Of a stretch of 64,000 nt of DNA, positions 25,825-34,501 are shown piece after piece. The stretch is from Trebonia sp963822615 (GTDB taxonomy: Bacteria > Actinomycetota > Actinomycetes > Streptosporangiales > Streptosporangiaceae): contig CAWGIM010000001.1 in NCBI GenBank assembly GCA_963822615.1, positions 1,221,969 through 1,285,968 of the forward strand, given 5' to 3'. Below the pieces are notes generated by a model that saw nothing but the letters and a program-made list of their open reading frames with translations, did no database searches and had not been told where the DNA came from. Every line of letters begins with the position of its first letter. The first letter of the stretch is position 1. A program made the translations under genes and the position numbers.

Positions 25825-26845
25825 GGTTCGCCTCCCCCGGGCCGGCGTTCTGGTTGGCTGAGCCAGTCAGCCGCACCCGTTCGGGCTGATCGGATCCGTG
25901 CTTGGCGGCGTAGGCGAGGGCCGCCTCGCGCACCCAGCCGCCCGCCTGGTGGGCGTCCCGGCGGCGGGCCAGCCGCTGGGCGTTGCAGGGGCCGCCGCCG
26001 GACAGCACCGCCTGGAACTCGTCCCAGTCGACCGGGCCGAAGTCGTAGTGGCCGCGCTCGGCGTTCCACCGCAGCTCGGCATCGGGCAGGGTGACGCCGA
26101 GCCGGTCCGCCTGCGGGACCGCCAGGTCGACGAACCGCTGGCGCAGGTCGTCGTTGCCGTGCCGCTTGATGCCCCAGCGCATCGACTGCTCGGTGTTGGG
26201 CGAGGCGGCATCGGGCGGGCCGAACATCATCAGCGTCGGCCACCAGAAGCGGTCCACCGCGTCCTGGACCATGTCCCGCTGCGCCTGGGTGCCGCGCATC
26301 ATCGTCAGCAGCAGCTCATACCCCTGCCGCTGGTGGAACGACTCCTCCTTGCAGATCCGGATCATCGCCCGGGCGTAGGGGCCGTAGGAAGAGCGGCACA
26401 GCGGCACCTGGTTGCAGATGGCGGCGCCGTCCACCAGCCAGCCGATCACCCCCACGTCGGCGTAGCTGAGCGCGGGGTAGTTGAAGATCGACGAGTACTT
26501 CTGCCGGCCGGTGATCAGTTTCTCGGTCAGCTCGGCCCGGTCGACCCCCAGCGTCTCGGCCGCGCTGTACAGGTACATGCCGTGCCCGGCCTCGTCCTGC
26601 ACCTTGGCCAGCAGGATCGCCTTGCGGCGGAGCGACGGCGCGCGGGTGATCCAGTTGCCCTCCGGCTGCATGCCGATGATCTCCGAGTGCGCGTGCTGCG
26701 CGATCTGCCTGATCATGGTGGCCCGGTAGCGGTCCGGCATCCAGTCGCGCGGCTCGACCCGGCCCGTCCGGGCGATGGTGTCCTCGAAGGCAATGGTGTC
26801 CTCGAAGGCGACGGTGTCCGCGGAGGTGTCGAGTGGGCTCGTCAT
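25817..26845 (-). CDS. paaA: Phenylacetyl-CoA epoxidase catalytic subunit PaaA
   Basis: 342 residues with the di-iron ligands of the PaaA family in QHAHSEIIGMQPEGNW, KVQDEAGHGMYLY and CKEESFHQRQG. It catalyses O2-dependent 1,2-epoxidation of the phenylacetyl-CoA ring, the key step in aerobic phenylacetate degradation. GAGGGAAC lies just upstream of the ATG. An 18-bp DNA repeat (26775-26819) duplicates AFEDTI near the N-terminus. First gene of paaABCDE; the promoter region holds a candidate TetR operator at 26869. Confidence 0.96.
   Translation of the reverse strand: MTSPLDTSADTVAFEDTIAFEDTIARTGRVEPRDWMPDRYRATMIRQIAQHAHSEIIGMQPEGNWITRAPSLRRKAILLAKVQDEAGHGMYLYSAAETLGVDRAELTEKLITGRQKYSSIFNYPALSYADVGVIGWLVDGAAICNQVPLCRSSYGPYARAMIRICKEESFHQRQGYELLLTMMRGTQAQRDMVQDAVDRFWWPTLMMFGPPDAASPNTEQSMRWGIKRHGNDDLRQRFVDLAVPQADRLGVTLPDAELRWNAERGHYDFGPVDWDEFQAVLSGGGPCNAQRLARRRDAHQAGGWVREAALAYAAKHGSDQPERVRLTGSANQNAGPGEANHG
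26775..26819. repeat. 18-bp minisatellite in paaA 5' end
   Basis: Two and a half copies of ATGGTGTCCTCGAAGGCA in tandem. In paaA they encode the repeated AFEDTI segment, just before the conserved domain, and preserve frame. Confidence 0.85.
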
Positions 26846-26868
26846 GCGTTCCCTCGTTCGCCGGGATT

Positions 26869-26893
26869 TACATACCGATCATTCAGTAATGTA
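26869..26893. promoter_or_regulatory. Candidate TetR/PaaR operator
   Basis: A 25-base pseudo-palindrome with outer arms TACAT/ATGTA and inner arms ACCGA/TCAGT (one mismatch). It lies 23 bases upstream of paaA and overlaps the ATG of the divergent TetR gene. ACCGA-type half sites resemble the described PaaR operators. Confidence 0.6.
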
Positions 26894-27545
26894 CGCTGCA
26901 GCGGTGGAAGTTGGCCAGCGCCGCCGGGGCCGGCCGGGGCACGACCTGGAGGCGGTGCTGCGGGCGGCGGTCGAGGTGTTCAACGAGCGCGGCTACGACG
27001 GCGCCAGCATGGAGGACCTGTCCAGGCGGCTCGGCATCGCCAAGTCGGGCATCTATCACCACGTCTCGGGCAAGGAAGAGCTGCTGCGGCTGGCGCTCGA
27101 CCGGGCCCTGGACGGCCTGTGGGAGGCCGCCGCGCGGGCGGCGGCGCTGGACGCCCCGGCCATCGACCGGCTTGAGGCCCTGGTCCGCGGGGCGGTGGCG
27201 GTGCTCGAGGCGCGGCTGCCCTACGTCACCCTGCTGCTGCGGGTGCGCGGCAACAGCGAGGTGGAGCGGGCCGCGCTGGCCCGCCGCCGGTCATTCGACG
27301 CGCTGGTCGCCAGCCTGGTGGCCGAGGCCGAACGGGACGGCGACATCCGGGCCGACATCGACCAGAAGGTGACCGCGCGGCTGCTGTTCGGGATGGTCAA
27401 CTCGATTGTCGAGTGGTACCGCCCGCTGCCCGGCGGGACCGCGGAACCGGACGGGCCGCCCGCCGGGGCGCCGTCCGGGCGACCTGGCCGGCTGGCCGAC
27501 GCGGTGTGCGCGATCGCGTTCGACGGGCTGCGGGTGCGCCGCTAG
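26889..27545 (+). CDS. TetR-family regulator of the paa operon (PaaR-like)
   Basis: 218 residues: TetR helix-turn-helix at the N-terminus (VFNERGYDGASMEDLSRRLG then AKSGIYHHVSGKEELL) and a TetR C-terminal ligand domain (VTARLLFGMVNSIVEWYRP). The ATG at 26889 (MYAAAVEVGQ) lies within the presumed operator, while a GTG at 26904 would put the operator wholly in the leader; neither has a clear ribosome-binding site. Divergent position next to paaA and family precedent point to a repressor released by phenylacetyl-CoA. Confidence 0.82.
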   Translation: MYAAAVEVGQRRRGRPGHDLEAVLRAAVEVFNERGYDGASMEDLSRRLGIAKSGIYHHVSGKEELLRLALDRALDGLWEAAARAAALDAPAIDRLEALVRGAVAVLEARLPYVTLLLRVRGNSEVERAALARRRSFDALVASLVAEAERDGDIRADIDQKVTARLLFGMVNSIVEWYRPLPGGTAEPDGPPAGAPSGRPGRLADAVCAIAFDGLRVRR

Positions 27546-27606
27546 GGCCGGCGCGGCCGGCGATGGCGCACCCGGACGTCCTGACGCCCCTTTACTGGGA
27601 GCCGAA

Positions 27607-27622
27607 GTTAGGCTAGCCTAAC
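27607..27622. promoter_or_regulatory. IdeR/DmdR-type iron box
   Basis: GTTAGGCTAGCCTAAC is a perfect 16-base palindrome closely matching the DtxR/IdeR consensus (TTAGGTTAG-type half sites). It lies 35 bases upstream of the bfd-like start and in front of bacterioferritin. Whether iron-bound IdeR represses or activates here cannot be read from position alone. Confidence 0.8.
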
Positions 27623-27657
27623 CAAAGTTGTTCCCCCGTGAAAGGAACCACAAGGGC

Positions 27658-27891
27658 GTGTTCGCTTGCATCTGCCGCGCCGTGACCTGCGACCAGGTGT
27701 CCACGGCGATTGACAGCGGCGCGGTCACCGTTCGGGCCGTCGCCAAGGCAACCGGGGCCTGCACCGGCTGCGGGACCTGCCTCGAGCGCATCGTCGGGAT
27801 GATCGACGAGCGCACCGCCGCCGCGCCGTGCCCGCTGGCCGCGGCCCGTCAGGCGCCAGCCACCGTGCTGGCGGCGACGCAGGCCGCCTGA
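27658..27891 (+). CDS. bfd: Bacterioferritin-associated ferredoxin-like (2Fe-2S) protein
   Basis: 77 residues with the BFD-type fold: CIC near the N-terminus (VFACICRAVTCDQV) and CTGCGTC at about residue 40, giving four cysteines for a [2Fe-2S] cluster. Bfd donates electrons that release iron from bacterioferritin. I use GTG 27658, which gives the usual MFxCIC start; AAAGGA lies 11 bases upstream. It precedes bfr by 49 bases and both lie behind the iron box. Confidence 0.88.
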   Translation: MFACICRAVTCDQVSTAIDSGAVTVRAVAKATGACTGCGTCLERIVGMIDERTAAAPCPLAAARQAPATVLAATQAA

Positions 27892-27940
27892 CCCGCGAGT
27901 CACCTCAGCACCTCCATCACCAGCAGGCTAGGGTGTTGGG

Positions 27941-28420
27941 ATGCGCGGAGACGAACGGGTTCTCGAGCTGCTGAACGAGCAGCTCACGGCCGAGCTGACG
28001 GCGATCAACCAGTATTTCCTGCATGCGAAGATGCAGGAGAACCTGGGCTGGGTGAAGATCGCCAAGCACACCCGGCACGAGTCGATCGACGAGATGCGGC
28101 ACGCCGAGCGGATCACCGACCGCATCCTGTTCCTCGAGGGACTGCCGAACTACCAGCGCCTGTTCCCGCTGCGGATCGGCCAGACGATCGGCCAGATGCT
28201 GGAGGCCGACCTGGCGGTGGAGATGGAGGCGGTGGACCGGCTGCGCCGCGGCATCGACTACATGCGCGGCGTCGGCGACGTCACCAGCGCCAACATCTTC
28301 GAGGACATCCTCAAGGACGAGGAAGGGCACATCGACTACCTGGAAACCCAGCTTGGCCTGGTGACCTCGCTGGGCGAGCAGCTCTACCTGGCGCAACTGG
28401 TCGAGCAGCCGGACGACTGA
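27941..28420 (+). CDS. bfr: Bacterioferritin
   Basis: 159 residues, the usual length. Ferroxidase ligands E18, E51 and H54 are present, as are the later EEGHIDYLE ligands. The haem ligand M52 is present in IDEMRHAE, so this is a haem-binding Bfr. It stores iron as a mineral in a 24-subunit shell. Follows bfd-like gene on the same strand. Confidence 0.96.
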   Translation: MRGDERVLELLNEQLTAELTAINQYFLHAKMQENLGWVKIAKHTRHESIDEMRHAERITDRILFLEGLPNYQRLFPLRIGQTIGQMLEADLAVEMEAVDRLRRGIDYMRGVGDVTSANIFEDILKDEEGHIDYLETQLGLVTSLGEQLYLAQLVEQPDD

Positions 28421-28824
28421 CCGCCGGGAACGATGATTGACGCTCCCTTTCGCGGACCAGGACCAGGCCGGCCACGGCGGCGGGCTGCTCATGCATCACC
28501 GTGACGACCGGTTTCGGTGGTGCCGTCGAGGAGCGTGCGGGCGGCCGCTGCGCGTGGGCATCGCCACCGCAGCCACTCTGGTCACGTAGCTGCAGGCTTA
28601 GGCTTTAGCGTGGAAATAAATTGGGACTACTGCCCCAATTTATTTCCACGCTGCACAGAAGTTCCACTTCGGCTGGCTCACCAGCGTCAGGGCGTCGCGG
28701 AGGTCGGGCTGAAGGGGGTCTTCGGCGTGATGGCGTGCTGGCCGGCGCGACCGGTCCCCGAATCCACGTAATGCCCCAAAAGGGAAAAGCAGCGGAGCGC
28801 GGGCCCGCATGACAGCATGTCTGC
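28421..28824. other. Intergenic region, 404 bp, with one long palindrome
   Basis: Lies between bfr and a membrane protein gene on the same strand. Apart from the perfect inverted repeat at 28607-28652 I see no gene, RNA or clear promoter. No T-run follows the palindrome, so it is not an obvious terminator for bfr. Confidence 0.6.
28607..28652. repeat. Long perfect inverted repeat 3
   Basis: 19-base arms (AGCGTGGAAATAAATTGGG and its complement) around an 8-base loop. AT-rich against the local background. Shares the outer GTGGA motif with the palindromes at 22750 and 22872 but has different inner arms. Confidence 0.92.
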
Positions 28825-31531
28825 GTGTCCGATACCGCGAATCGCGCGCTACCGGAGCCGCTGGCCGACGCCTACCCCGACGAGGCGCAGCGCGCCCGTG
28901 CCCGCCGCTGGCTGGGGCTGCTGGCGGGCCAGGCCGGCCCGGGCGGGGACTTCGGCTGGTGGCAGGCCCCGGCCGTGGCGCCCGCGTTCACGGTGCTCAC
29001 CGTGCGGCGGGCGGCGCTGGGCGCGGCGGCGGCCGCCGTCATCGGGTGGGGGCTGTGGGACGGGCTCGGGGGCGGCGGGGCCAGCGGCGGGGCCGGTGAC
29101 GGGGCCAGCGGCGGCCACTCGCCCCGCAGCGCCGGGCTCTACCTGCTCATCCTGCTCGGGGCGGGCCTGCTGGGCTGGAAGGCAGCCGGCCGGCGGCTGA
29201 CCCGGCGGCCGGCCGCGCTGCGGCCTGGCCCGCCGCGCACCGCCCGGCGGGCGGGGGCAACGGCGGCGGGCAGCTACCGCGCCGAACGCGCCCGCTGCCT
29301 GCTGCGGGGGCTCGCGGCGGCGCCGGCCGGCGGGCTGCTGGGCGCGCTCGCGAGCTGGGGAACCCCGCTTGAAGCCGCCATCGTGACCGCCCACGCGCTG
29401 CTCGCGGCGGCCGCCGGGGCGCTCATGTTCGGCCCGTACCCGCTGGTCAAGGCGTCTGAGCTGGTGCTGTCGGGGCAGTGGGAGGAACCGGTCCGGTTCC
29501 TGCCGCTGCTGGCGGACGCGGCCGGCCGCGGGGTGCTGCGCGAGACCGCCGAGGCCGGCTACGCGTTCCGCGACGAGGAGCTGCGGGACCGGCTGGCGGC
29601 CGACGGCCAGGCCGCGCGGGCGGAGCTGGCACGGCGGCAGGAGGCCCGGCTGGCGGGCCGGGGCGCCCGGGCGGTGATCGCCCGGCGCCTGGGCAAGCAG
29701 CGGATCGAGCGGCCGAGCGTGGACGCCGGGCTTGGCGTGCTCGGGGTGGTGGCGGCGCTCTTGCTCGAGGCCGCCCGGCCGTCGTTCTCCCCGTCGGCGC
29801 GCTGGGTCGCCGTCCCGGTCGCGTTGCTGGTGGCGGCGCTGGCGGGGCTGGCCGGGGCCGGGCTGGCCTACCTGGCGCTGTCGTCCGTCGCCCGGGCCGC
29901 CACCGTCTCCCTGGCCTGCCTGCCGCTGACCACCCGGCGCGGGCGGCTGCGGGCGGCGGGCGTCGCGGTGGCGGCCGCGGTCGCGCTGATCGCCCTGGCT
30001 GGCCCGGCGCTGGCGGCGATCGTCGCCTACCTGCTGCCGGCCGCGCTGGTGGCGGCCTGCGGCGGCTGGGCTACCGCGACGGCCCGGCAGCGGGCCCGCG
30101 GCCGCCGGCGGCGCTGGCGGCGGGCCGTGCCCGACCTGGTCGCGGCCGCCACCGTCGGGTTCACGGTGTACCTGCTGTTCCACCACCGGCTGCTGGCCGC
30201 CGCGCCCGCCGCCGGGCTGCTGTTCCCGGTCGCGGGCTGGGGCGCGTTCCGGGTGTGGCGGGCGATGAGCGCGGCCGGCGCCGTGCGGCGTCAAGGCGGC
30301 CGCCGACCTGGTCTTCGCGCTGCTGCTTGGCGCCCTGGCGGTGCTGGTGCTGGTGTGGCTGGCCAACCTGCTCGGTATGCCGCGGGGCGAGCTGGCCGCG
30401 GTGCGGAGCGGGCTGGAGCGCGTCGGCGCGCTGGCCGACCTGCCCTGGTGGGCGTGGACCGGCGCCTGGCTGCTGCTCGCCGCCGCCAGCCTGGCGATCG
30501 TGCGCTGGCCGGGCCGGCTGAAGCGGGCCGCCAAGCGGTTCGAGCGGTGGCGGCTGGTCAGCGTCACCGAGGCGACCGAGCGGGCGCTGACCGGCGTCCA
30601 CATCGGGCTGCTGGCCCTGGTCTTGGTCGGGCTGGCGGGCCCGCCGGCGCTCACCCCGCTGCTCAGCCGCCAGCTACGGGACGACTACACGGTGGCGTTC
30701 CAGCGGGAGCTGGCCGCCCAGGCCGAAGTCGCCGCCTACACCGCTATCTCCCGGCAGCTCGCCTTCCAGCCCCGTTCCCCGGTCCTCATCCTGCTCATCA
30801 CCAAGATCCACGACGTCAGCCCGCCGGCTGACAAGCGGCAGGCCTCGGCCACCGAGACCGCCAACGCCCGCCGCCTGGGCGAGGCCCAGGCGCTCGCGCT
30901 CACCCGCGCTGGCCGGCCGTCGCTCGATGCCTTCCTCAGCCAGGCGGCGACCGCGGCGGGCGAGGCCGGGTCGGCGGCCGAGCCTGCTGACCTGGGCGGG
31001 CGGGCGGCGGCCGCGCAGCAGGAGGACGCCGCGGCCGACGCCGCCGCCAAGCGGGTCGAGGTGGCGGCCGACGCCGCCGCCAAGGTGGTGGCCAGCCTGA
31101 TCTCGATCCCCCAGCTCGGCGACAACGAGGTCTTCCAGGTGGTCAGGGAGTACCTGGCCGGGCTGGTGGAGGACAGCGGGCTGACGGACACCTTCGCCGC
31201 CTGGATCGAGCGGCTGCCGGGCGCGCACCCGCCGCCGCGACCCGCGGCCGAGGTCATCCCTGACCCCCTCCAGCTCGAGCAGGCCGCCGTCACCGAGCTG
31301 TCGGCCGCGTTCACCGCGGCCGGCGCCGACGACCCGGTCACCGACCCGCTGGAGGACCCGGCGCTGCTCAGCGCCCGGATGGAGAACCCACTCGACGGCG
31401 CCGTCGACATCGTCAACCAGGCCAGGTACGCGCAGCAGCGAACCGGGCCGTGCAGCGGCTGCACCGAGCCGGGGGTGAACGACGAACGACCCGGCGAGGA
31501 GCCGCCGGAGGAGCACTTCGGCGAGCGCTAG
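28825..31531 (+). pseudogene. Large multi-pass membrane protein, frame interrupted
   Basis: Two consecutive open frames read as one protein. The first (from GTG 28825) has about ten hydrophobic segments to near residue 490. The second, offset by one base from about 30285, continues with AAADLVFALLLGALAVLVLV and ends in a soluble tail with an A/D/K-rich duplicated stretch (ADAAAKRVEVAADAAAK). Total length is 902 codons plus one base. Removing one C near 30290 restores a smooth junction. I do not recognise the family. Sequence error or recent inactivation are both possible. Confidence 0.6.
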
Positions 31532-32510
31532 CCGACCGGCACCCGGGCGAGGGGGGCCGGCGGCCGGGCCTGCCCGGGCACCGCGACCCGGCCGGGCGCG
31601 GCCAGCCGGGCGGGCCGCGGTTCCCGCCGGGCGGACGCGGGCCCGGCGGAGCGCGGGCCCCGGCCGACCGGGCCAGGAAGGCCAGGGCCAGGCCGGTGGC
31701 CAGCACCGCGAACCCGGCCGCGACCGCGCCCGCCAGGCCGTGGCCCGGTGTCTCGCCGAGCAGCCCGAGGCCGATGGCCACGCTGGCGACCGGGGTAACG
31801 GCGGAGATGATCGGCAGGGTGATCATCGGGCGCCCGGTCTGGTAGGCGGACTGAGTGAGCAGCACGTTCCCGGCCCCGCTGATGATCAGCCCGTAGCTGG
31901 TCCAGGACGCGGCCAGGGCGGCCGGCGCGTGCGCCGGCAGGTGGGCGAACGCCATCGTGACGACGGCCGCGCAGGAGTCGCCGAGCCCGGCCGCGATCGC
32001 CAGCAGGACCGCCCGGCGACGGCCGCCCGCCCGCAGGCCGGCCAGCGCGAACCCCACCGCGCAGGCCCCGGTGGCCAGCGCCGCCAGCAGCGCCGCCGAC
32101 CCGGCGTGCGGGCGCGGCAGCGCGCCCGCGTGGCCCAGCGCCGACGGCCCGGTCAGCACCAGGAACGAGGCGATCCCGGCGACCACGGTGAGCGCCGCCG
32201 CCCAGGCGGCGCGGCCCAGCGGCCGCCCCGACCAGCAGCGCACCAGCAGCACGGCCACGATCAGCTCGCCGGCCACCAGCATCTGCACCACCGCCAGCGG
32301 TCCCGACCGCAGCGCGACCGCGTGCGCCGCGAACCCGGCGACCTGCGTCGCCAGGCCGGCCAGCCACAGCGGCTGCCGGGCCAGCAGCACCAGCAGCCCC
32401 GGGCGGCCCGCCGCCGCCTGGGGCGCGGTAGCCGCCTGGCGCTGCTCGACCGCCGCGCCCGCCCCGTACAGCACGGCCGCCAGCAGCCCGCTGACAATCA
32501 TTACGATCAT
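31413..32510 (-). CDS. DMT-superfamily (EamA-like) permease
   Basis: The first ~285 residues give nine to ten membrane helices typical of drug/metabolite transporters (GLLAAVLYGAGAAVEQRQ; IISGAGNVLLTQSAYQTGRP; LPIISAVTPVASVAIGLGLL). The last ~75 residues are Arg/Pro-rich and overlap the converging membrane-protein gene by 119 bases. Another frame of the same strand would end at 31528, right next to the stop of that gene, so a frameshift near 31650 may have lengthened this protein. The substrate is unknown; transport is across the cytoplasmic membrane. Confidence 0.75.
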   Translation of the reverse strand: MIVMIVSGLLAAVLYGAGAAVEQRQAATAPQAAAGRPGLLVLLARQPLWLAGLATQVAGFAAHAVALRSGPLAVVQMLVAGELIVAVLLVRCWSGRPLGRAAWAAALTVVAGIASFLVLTGPSALGHAGALPRPHAGSAALLAALATGACAVGFALAGLRAGGRRRAVLLAIAAGLGDSCAAVVTMAFAHLPAHAPAALAASWTSYGLIISGAGNVLLTQSAYQTGRPMITLPIISAVTPVASVAIGLGLLGETPGHGLAGAVAAGFAVLATGLALAFLARSAGARAPPGPRPPGGNRGPPGWPRPAGSRCPGRPGRRPPSPGCRSASARRSAPPAAPRRVVRRSPPARCSRCTARFAAARTWPG

Positions 32511-32728
32511 GACACCAACGCTATGGATAAGGCGCTGGCGGCGACATGGGGGAAACTACTCAATAAACCCGGGGGCTAGTACCCGTTTCCCCTGAGGCGA
32601 CCCAGGGTGCGGCCGGACCGCGGCCGCCAGCCAACGGCCGGTGAACACCCAGCGGGCCGGGCCGGTGCGATGATCGTTGTTTGTTACGCTTCAACTAAAT
32701 AGGGCTCCGGGAAGGATCGCAACGAGGC

Positions 32729-33265
32729 ATGACAAGCACCTATGACTTCTCCGCAACCGCTGTCGATGGCACCGAGGTCCCCCTGCGCGACTACTCGGGC
32801 AAGCTGCTGCTGATCGTCAACGTGGCCAGCAAGTGCGGCCTGACGCCGCAGTACGAGGGCCTGGAGGCGCTGTACCGGGACGACCAGGGCCGCGGCCTTG
32901 AGGTCCTCGGCTTCCCCTGCAACCAGTTCATGGGCCAGGAGCCGGGCAGCGACGACGAGATCCAGGACTTCTGCAAGACCAGCTACGACGTGACCTTCCC
33001 GGTGTTCCGGAAGATCGAGGTCAACGGCCCGGACGCGGACCCGCTCTACCAGTACCTGCGGTCGGCCGCGCCCGGCGACTTCGGGCCCGGCTACGGCGAG
33101 TTCTACAAGGCGATCTCGCAGATCAGGCCGGGCTCGGACGGGACCGACGAGGTTAAGTGGAACTTCACCAAGTTCCTCATCGGGCGCGACGGCACCGTCA
33201 TCAAGCGTTACGAGCCGCCCGTGCCGCCGGAGGACATCAAGGCTGACCTGGAGAACTACCTGTAG
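32729..33265 (+). CDS. Glutathione peroxidase-family thiol peroxidase
   Basis: 178 residues. Peroxidatic C36 in NVASKCGLTPQYEGL, then FPCNQFMGQEPG with the conserved Gln and KWNFTKFLI with the conserved Trp. A cysteine-type enzyme, so in an actinobacterium it probably uses thioredoxin or mycothiol-linked donors rather than glutathione. Cytoplasmic, reduces peroxides. It converges with the antiporter gene, overlapping by 29 bases. Confidence 0.93.
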   Translation: MTSTYDFSATAVDGTEVPLRDYSGKLLLIVNVASKCGLTPQYEGLEALYRDDQGRGLEVLGFPCNQFMGQEPGSDDEIQDFCKTSYDVTFPVFRKIEVNGPDADPLYQYLRSAAPGDFGPGYGEFYKAISQIRPGSDGTDEVKWNFTKFLIGRDGTVIKRYEPPVPPEDIKADLENYL

Positions 33266-34487
33266 CTCGGGGTTCCGGCGGGGGCGGTCCTGCGGGGCCG
33301 CCCCCGCCGCTGTGCCCGGGGCGGGCGAGCAGCCGGGCCGCGCCGGCCGGGAACAGCGCCGCCGACAGCAGCCCGGCCGCGATCAGCGCGGCCGCGGTGG
33401 CCGGGGTGAGCTTGCCGGCCTGCACCCCGATCGCGGTCGCCACGATAACGAACGTCAGCGTGGTGGCCTGCAGCAGCGCGCCCGCCGCGGCCCGGCGGCG
33501 GCCCACCGCGCGGACGTAGAGCAGCGCGGGCAGGCCCCGCACCAGCAGCAGCACGGCCAGGAACAACGGCACCCGGGCGAGTGCCGCCGGGTCGGTCAGC
33601 AGGCCCTTGAGCTGGAACGCCACCCCGGTGCTGATGAAGAAGACCGGGATCAGGAAGCCGAACCCGATGCCCTCGAGCTTGGCCAGGAACTCGCGGTTCG
33701 GCTCCCGGCCGGTGACCTCGATAATCCGGGTGAGCAGCCCGGCCGCGAACGCGCCCAGGATCGACGCGAACCCGAACCGGTAGGCGAGCACCCCGCAGCC
33801 CAGCGCCAGGGTCAGCGTGGCCCGGACCCGCAGCTGGCCGCTGCGCCGTTCCAGGTGGTCGAGCAGCCGGTCAAGCCGCGGCATCCGGCGCACCTCGGCC
33901 ACCGCCACCCCGATCAGGGCGATCAGCAGCACGAAGACGGCCAGCGAGACCAGCTTGCCGCCGATGGTCTGCGAGGTGGCCGAGAACAGCAGCGACAGCA
34001 GCAGGATGGGCACGATCTCGGCCAGCGCGGCCGCGGTCATCACGAGCTGCCCGAAGCCGGTGGCGGCCTCGCCCGCGTCCTTCAGCAGCGGTAGCAGCAG
34101 GCCGGCCGAGGTGGACATGACGATGATGGCGATCAGCACCGGGCGGTTCACCAGGCCCGCCGCCCGCAGCAGGAAGCCGGCCGCGAGCGCGAGCCCGGCT
34201 GACAGCGCGAACGCCAGCCCCGCCAGCCGGGCGAGGGTGCTGCGCAGCCGCTCGACGTCGATCTCCAGCCCGGCCAGGAACAGCAGCATGCCCAGGCCGA
34301 GGGTGCTCAGCACCTCGACCGGGGCGTCGACCCGGGCCCAGTTGAGCACCGACGGCCCCACCACGATGCCGGCTATCACCTCGAGCACCGCGCCCGGCAC
34401 CGGCAGCCGCGGCAGCAGCCCGAGCACCACCGGGACCAGCACCGACACCGCGGCGATGATCAGCACGCTGTTGAACGAGATCGGCAC
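33237..34487 (-). CDS. Cation:proton antiporter (CPA2/Kef-like membrane domain)
   Basis: 416 residues with about 12 membrane helices (VPVVLGLLPRLPVPGAVLEV, MLLFLAGLEIDVERLR, GFGFLIPVFFISTGVAFQL). This is the Na+/H+ exchanger fold of the monovalent cation:proton antiporter-2 group without a cytoplasmic TrkA-N domain. It would exchange Na+ or K+ for H+. It lies 14 bases downstream of the DMT permease gene, likely one operon. Confidence 0.88.
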   Translation of the reverse strand: MPISFNSVLIIAAVSVLVPVVLGLLPRLPVPGAVLEVIAGIVVGPSVLNWARVDAPVEVLSTLGLGMLLFLAGLEIDVERLRSTLARLAGLAFALSAGLALAAGFLLRAAGLVNRPVLIAIIVMSTSAGLLLPLLKDAGEAATGFGQLVMTAAALAEIVPILLLSLLFSATSQTIGGKLVSLAVFVLLIALIGVAVAEVRRMPRLDRLLDHLERRSGQLRVRATLTLALGCGVLAYRFGFASILGAFAAGLLTRIIEVTGREPNREFLAKLEGIGFGFLIPVFFISTGVAFQLKGLLTDPAALARVPLFLAVLLLVRGLPALLYVRAVGRRRAAAGALLQATTLTFVIVATAIGVQAGKLTPATAAALIAAGLLSAALFPAGAARLLARPGHSGGGGPAGPPPPEPRATGSSPGQP

Positions 34488-34501
34488 CGGCTCCCCCGTT
34501 T

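Noticed and set aside
22750..28652. Insertion-sequence terminal repeats
   Set aside because: The intervening DNA carries the intact paa operon and bfr genes, no transposase, and the inner arms differ.
30341..31531. Independent second gene starting at GTG 30341
   Set aside because: Hydrophobic coding sequence continues upstream of this codon in the same frame to about 30290 and joins the preceding frame smoothly; no ribosome-binding site precedes it.
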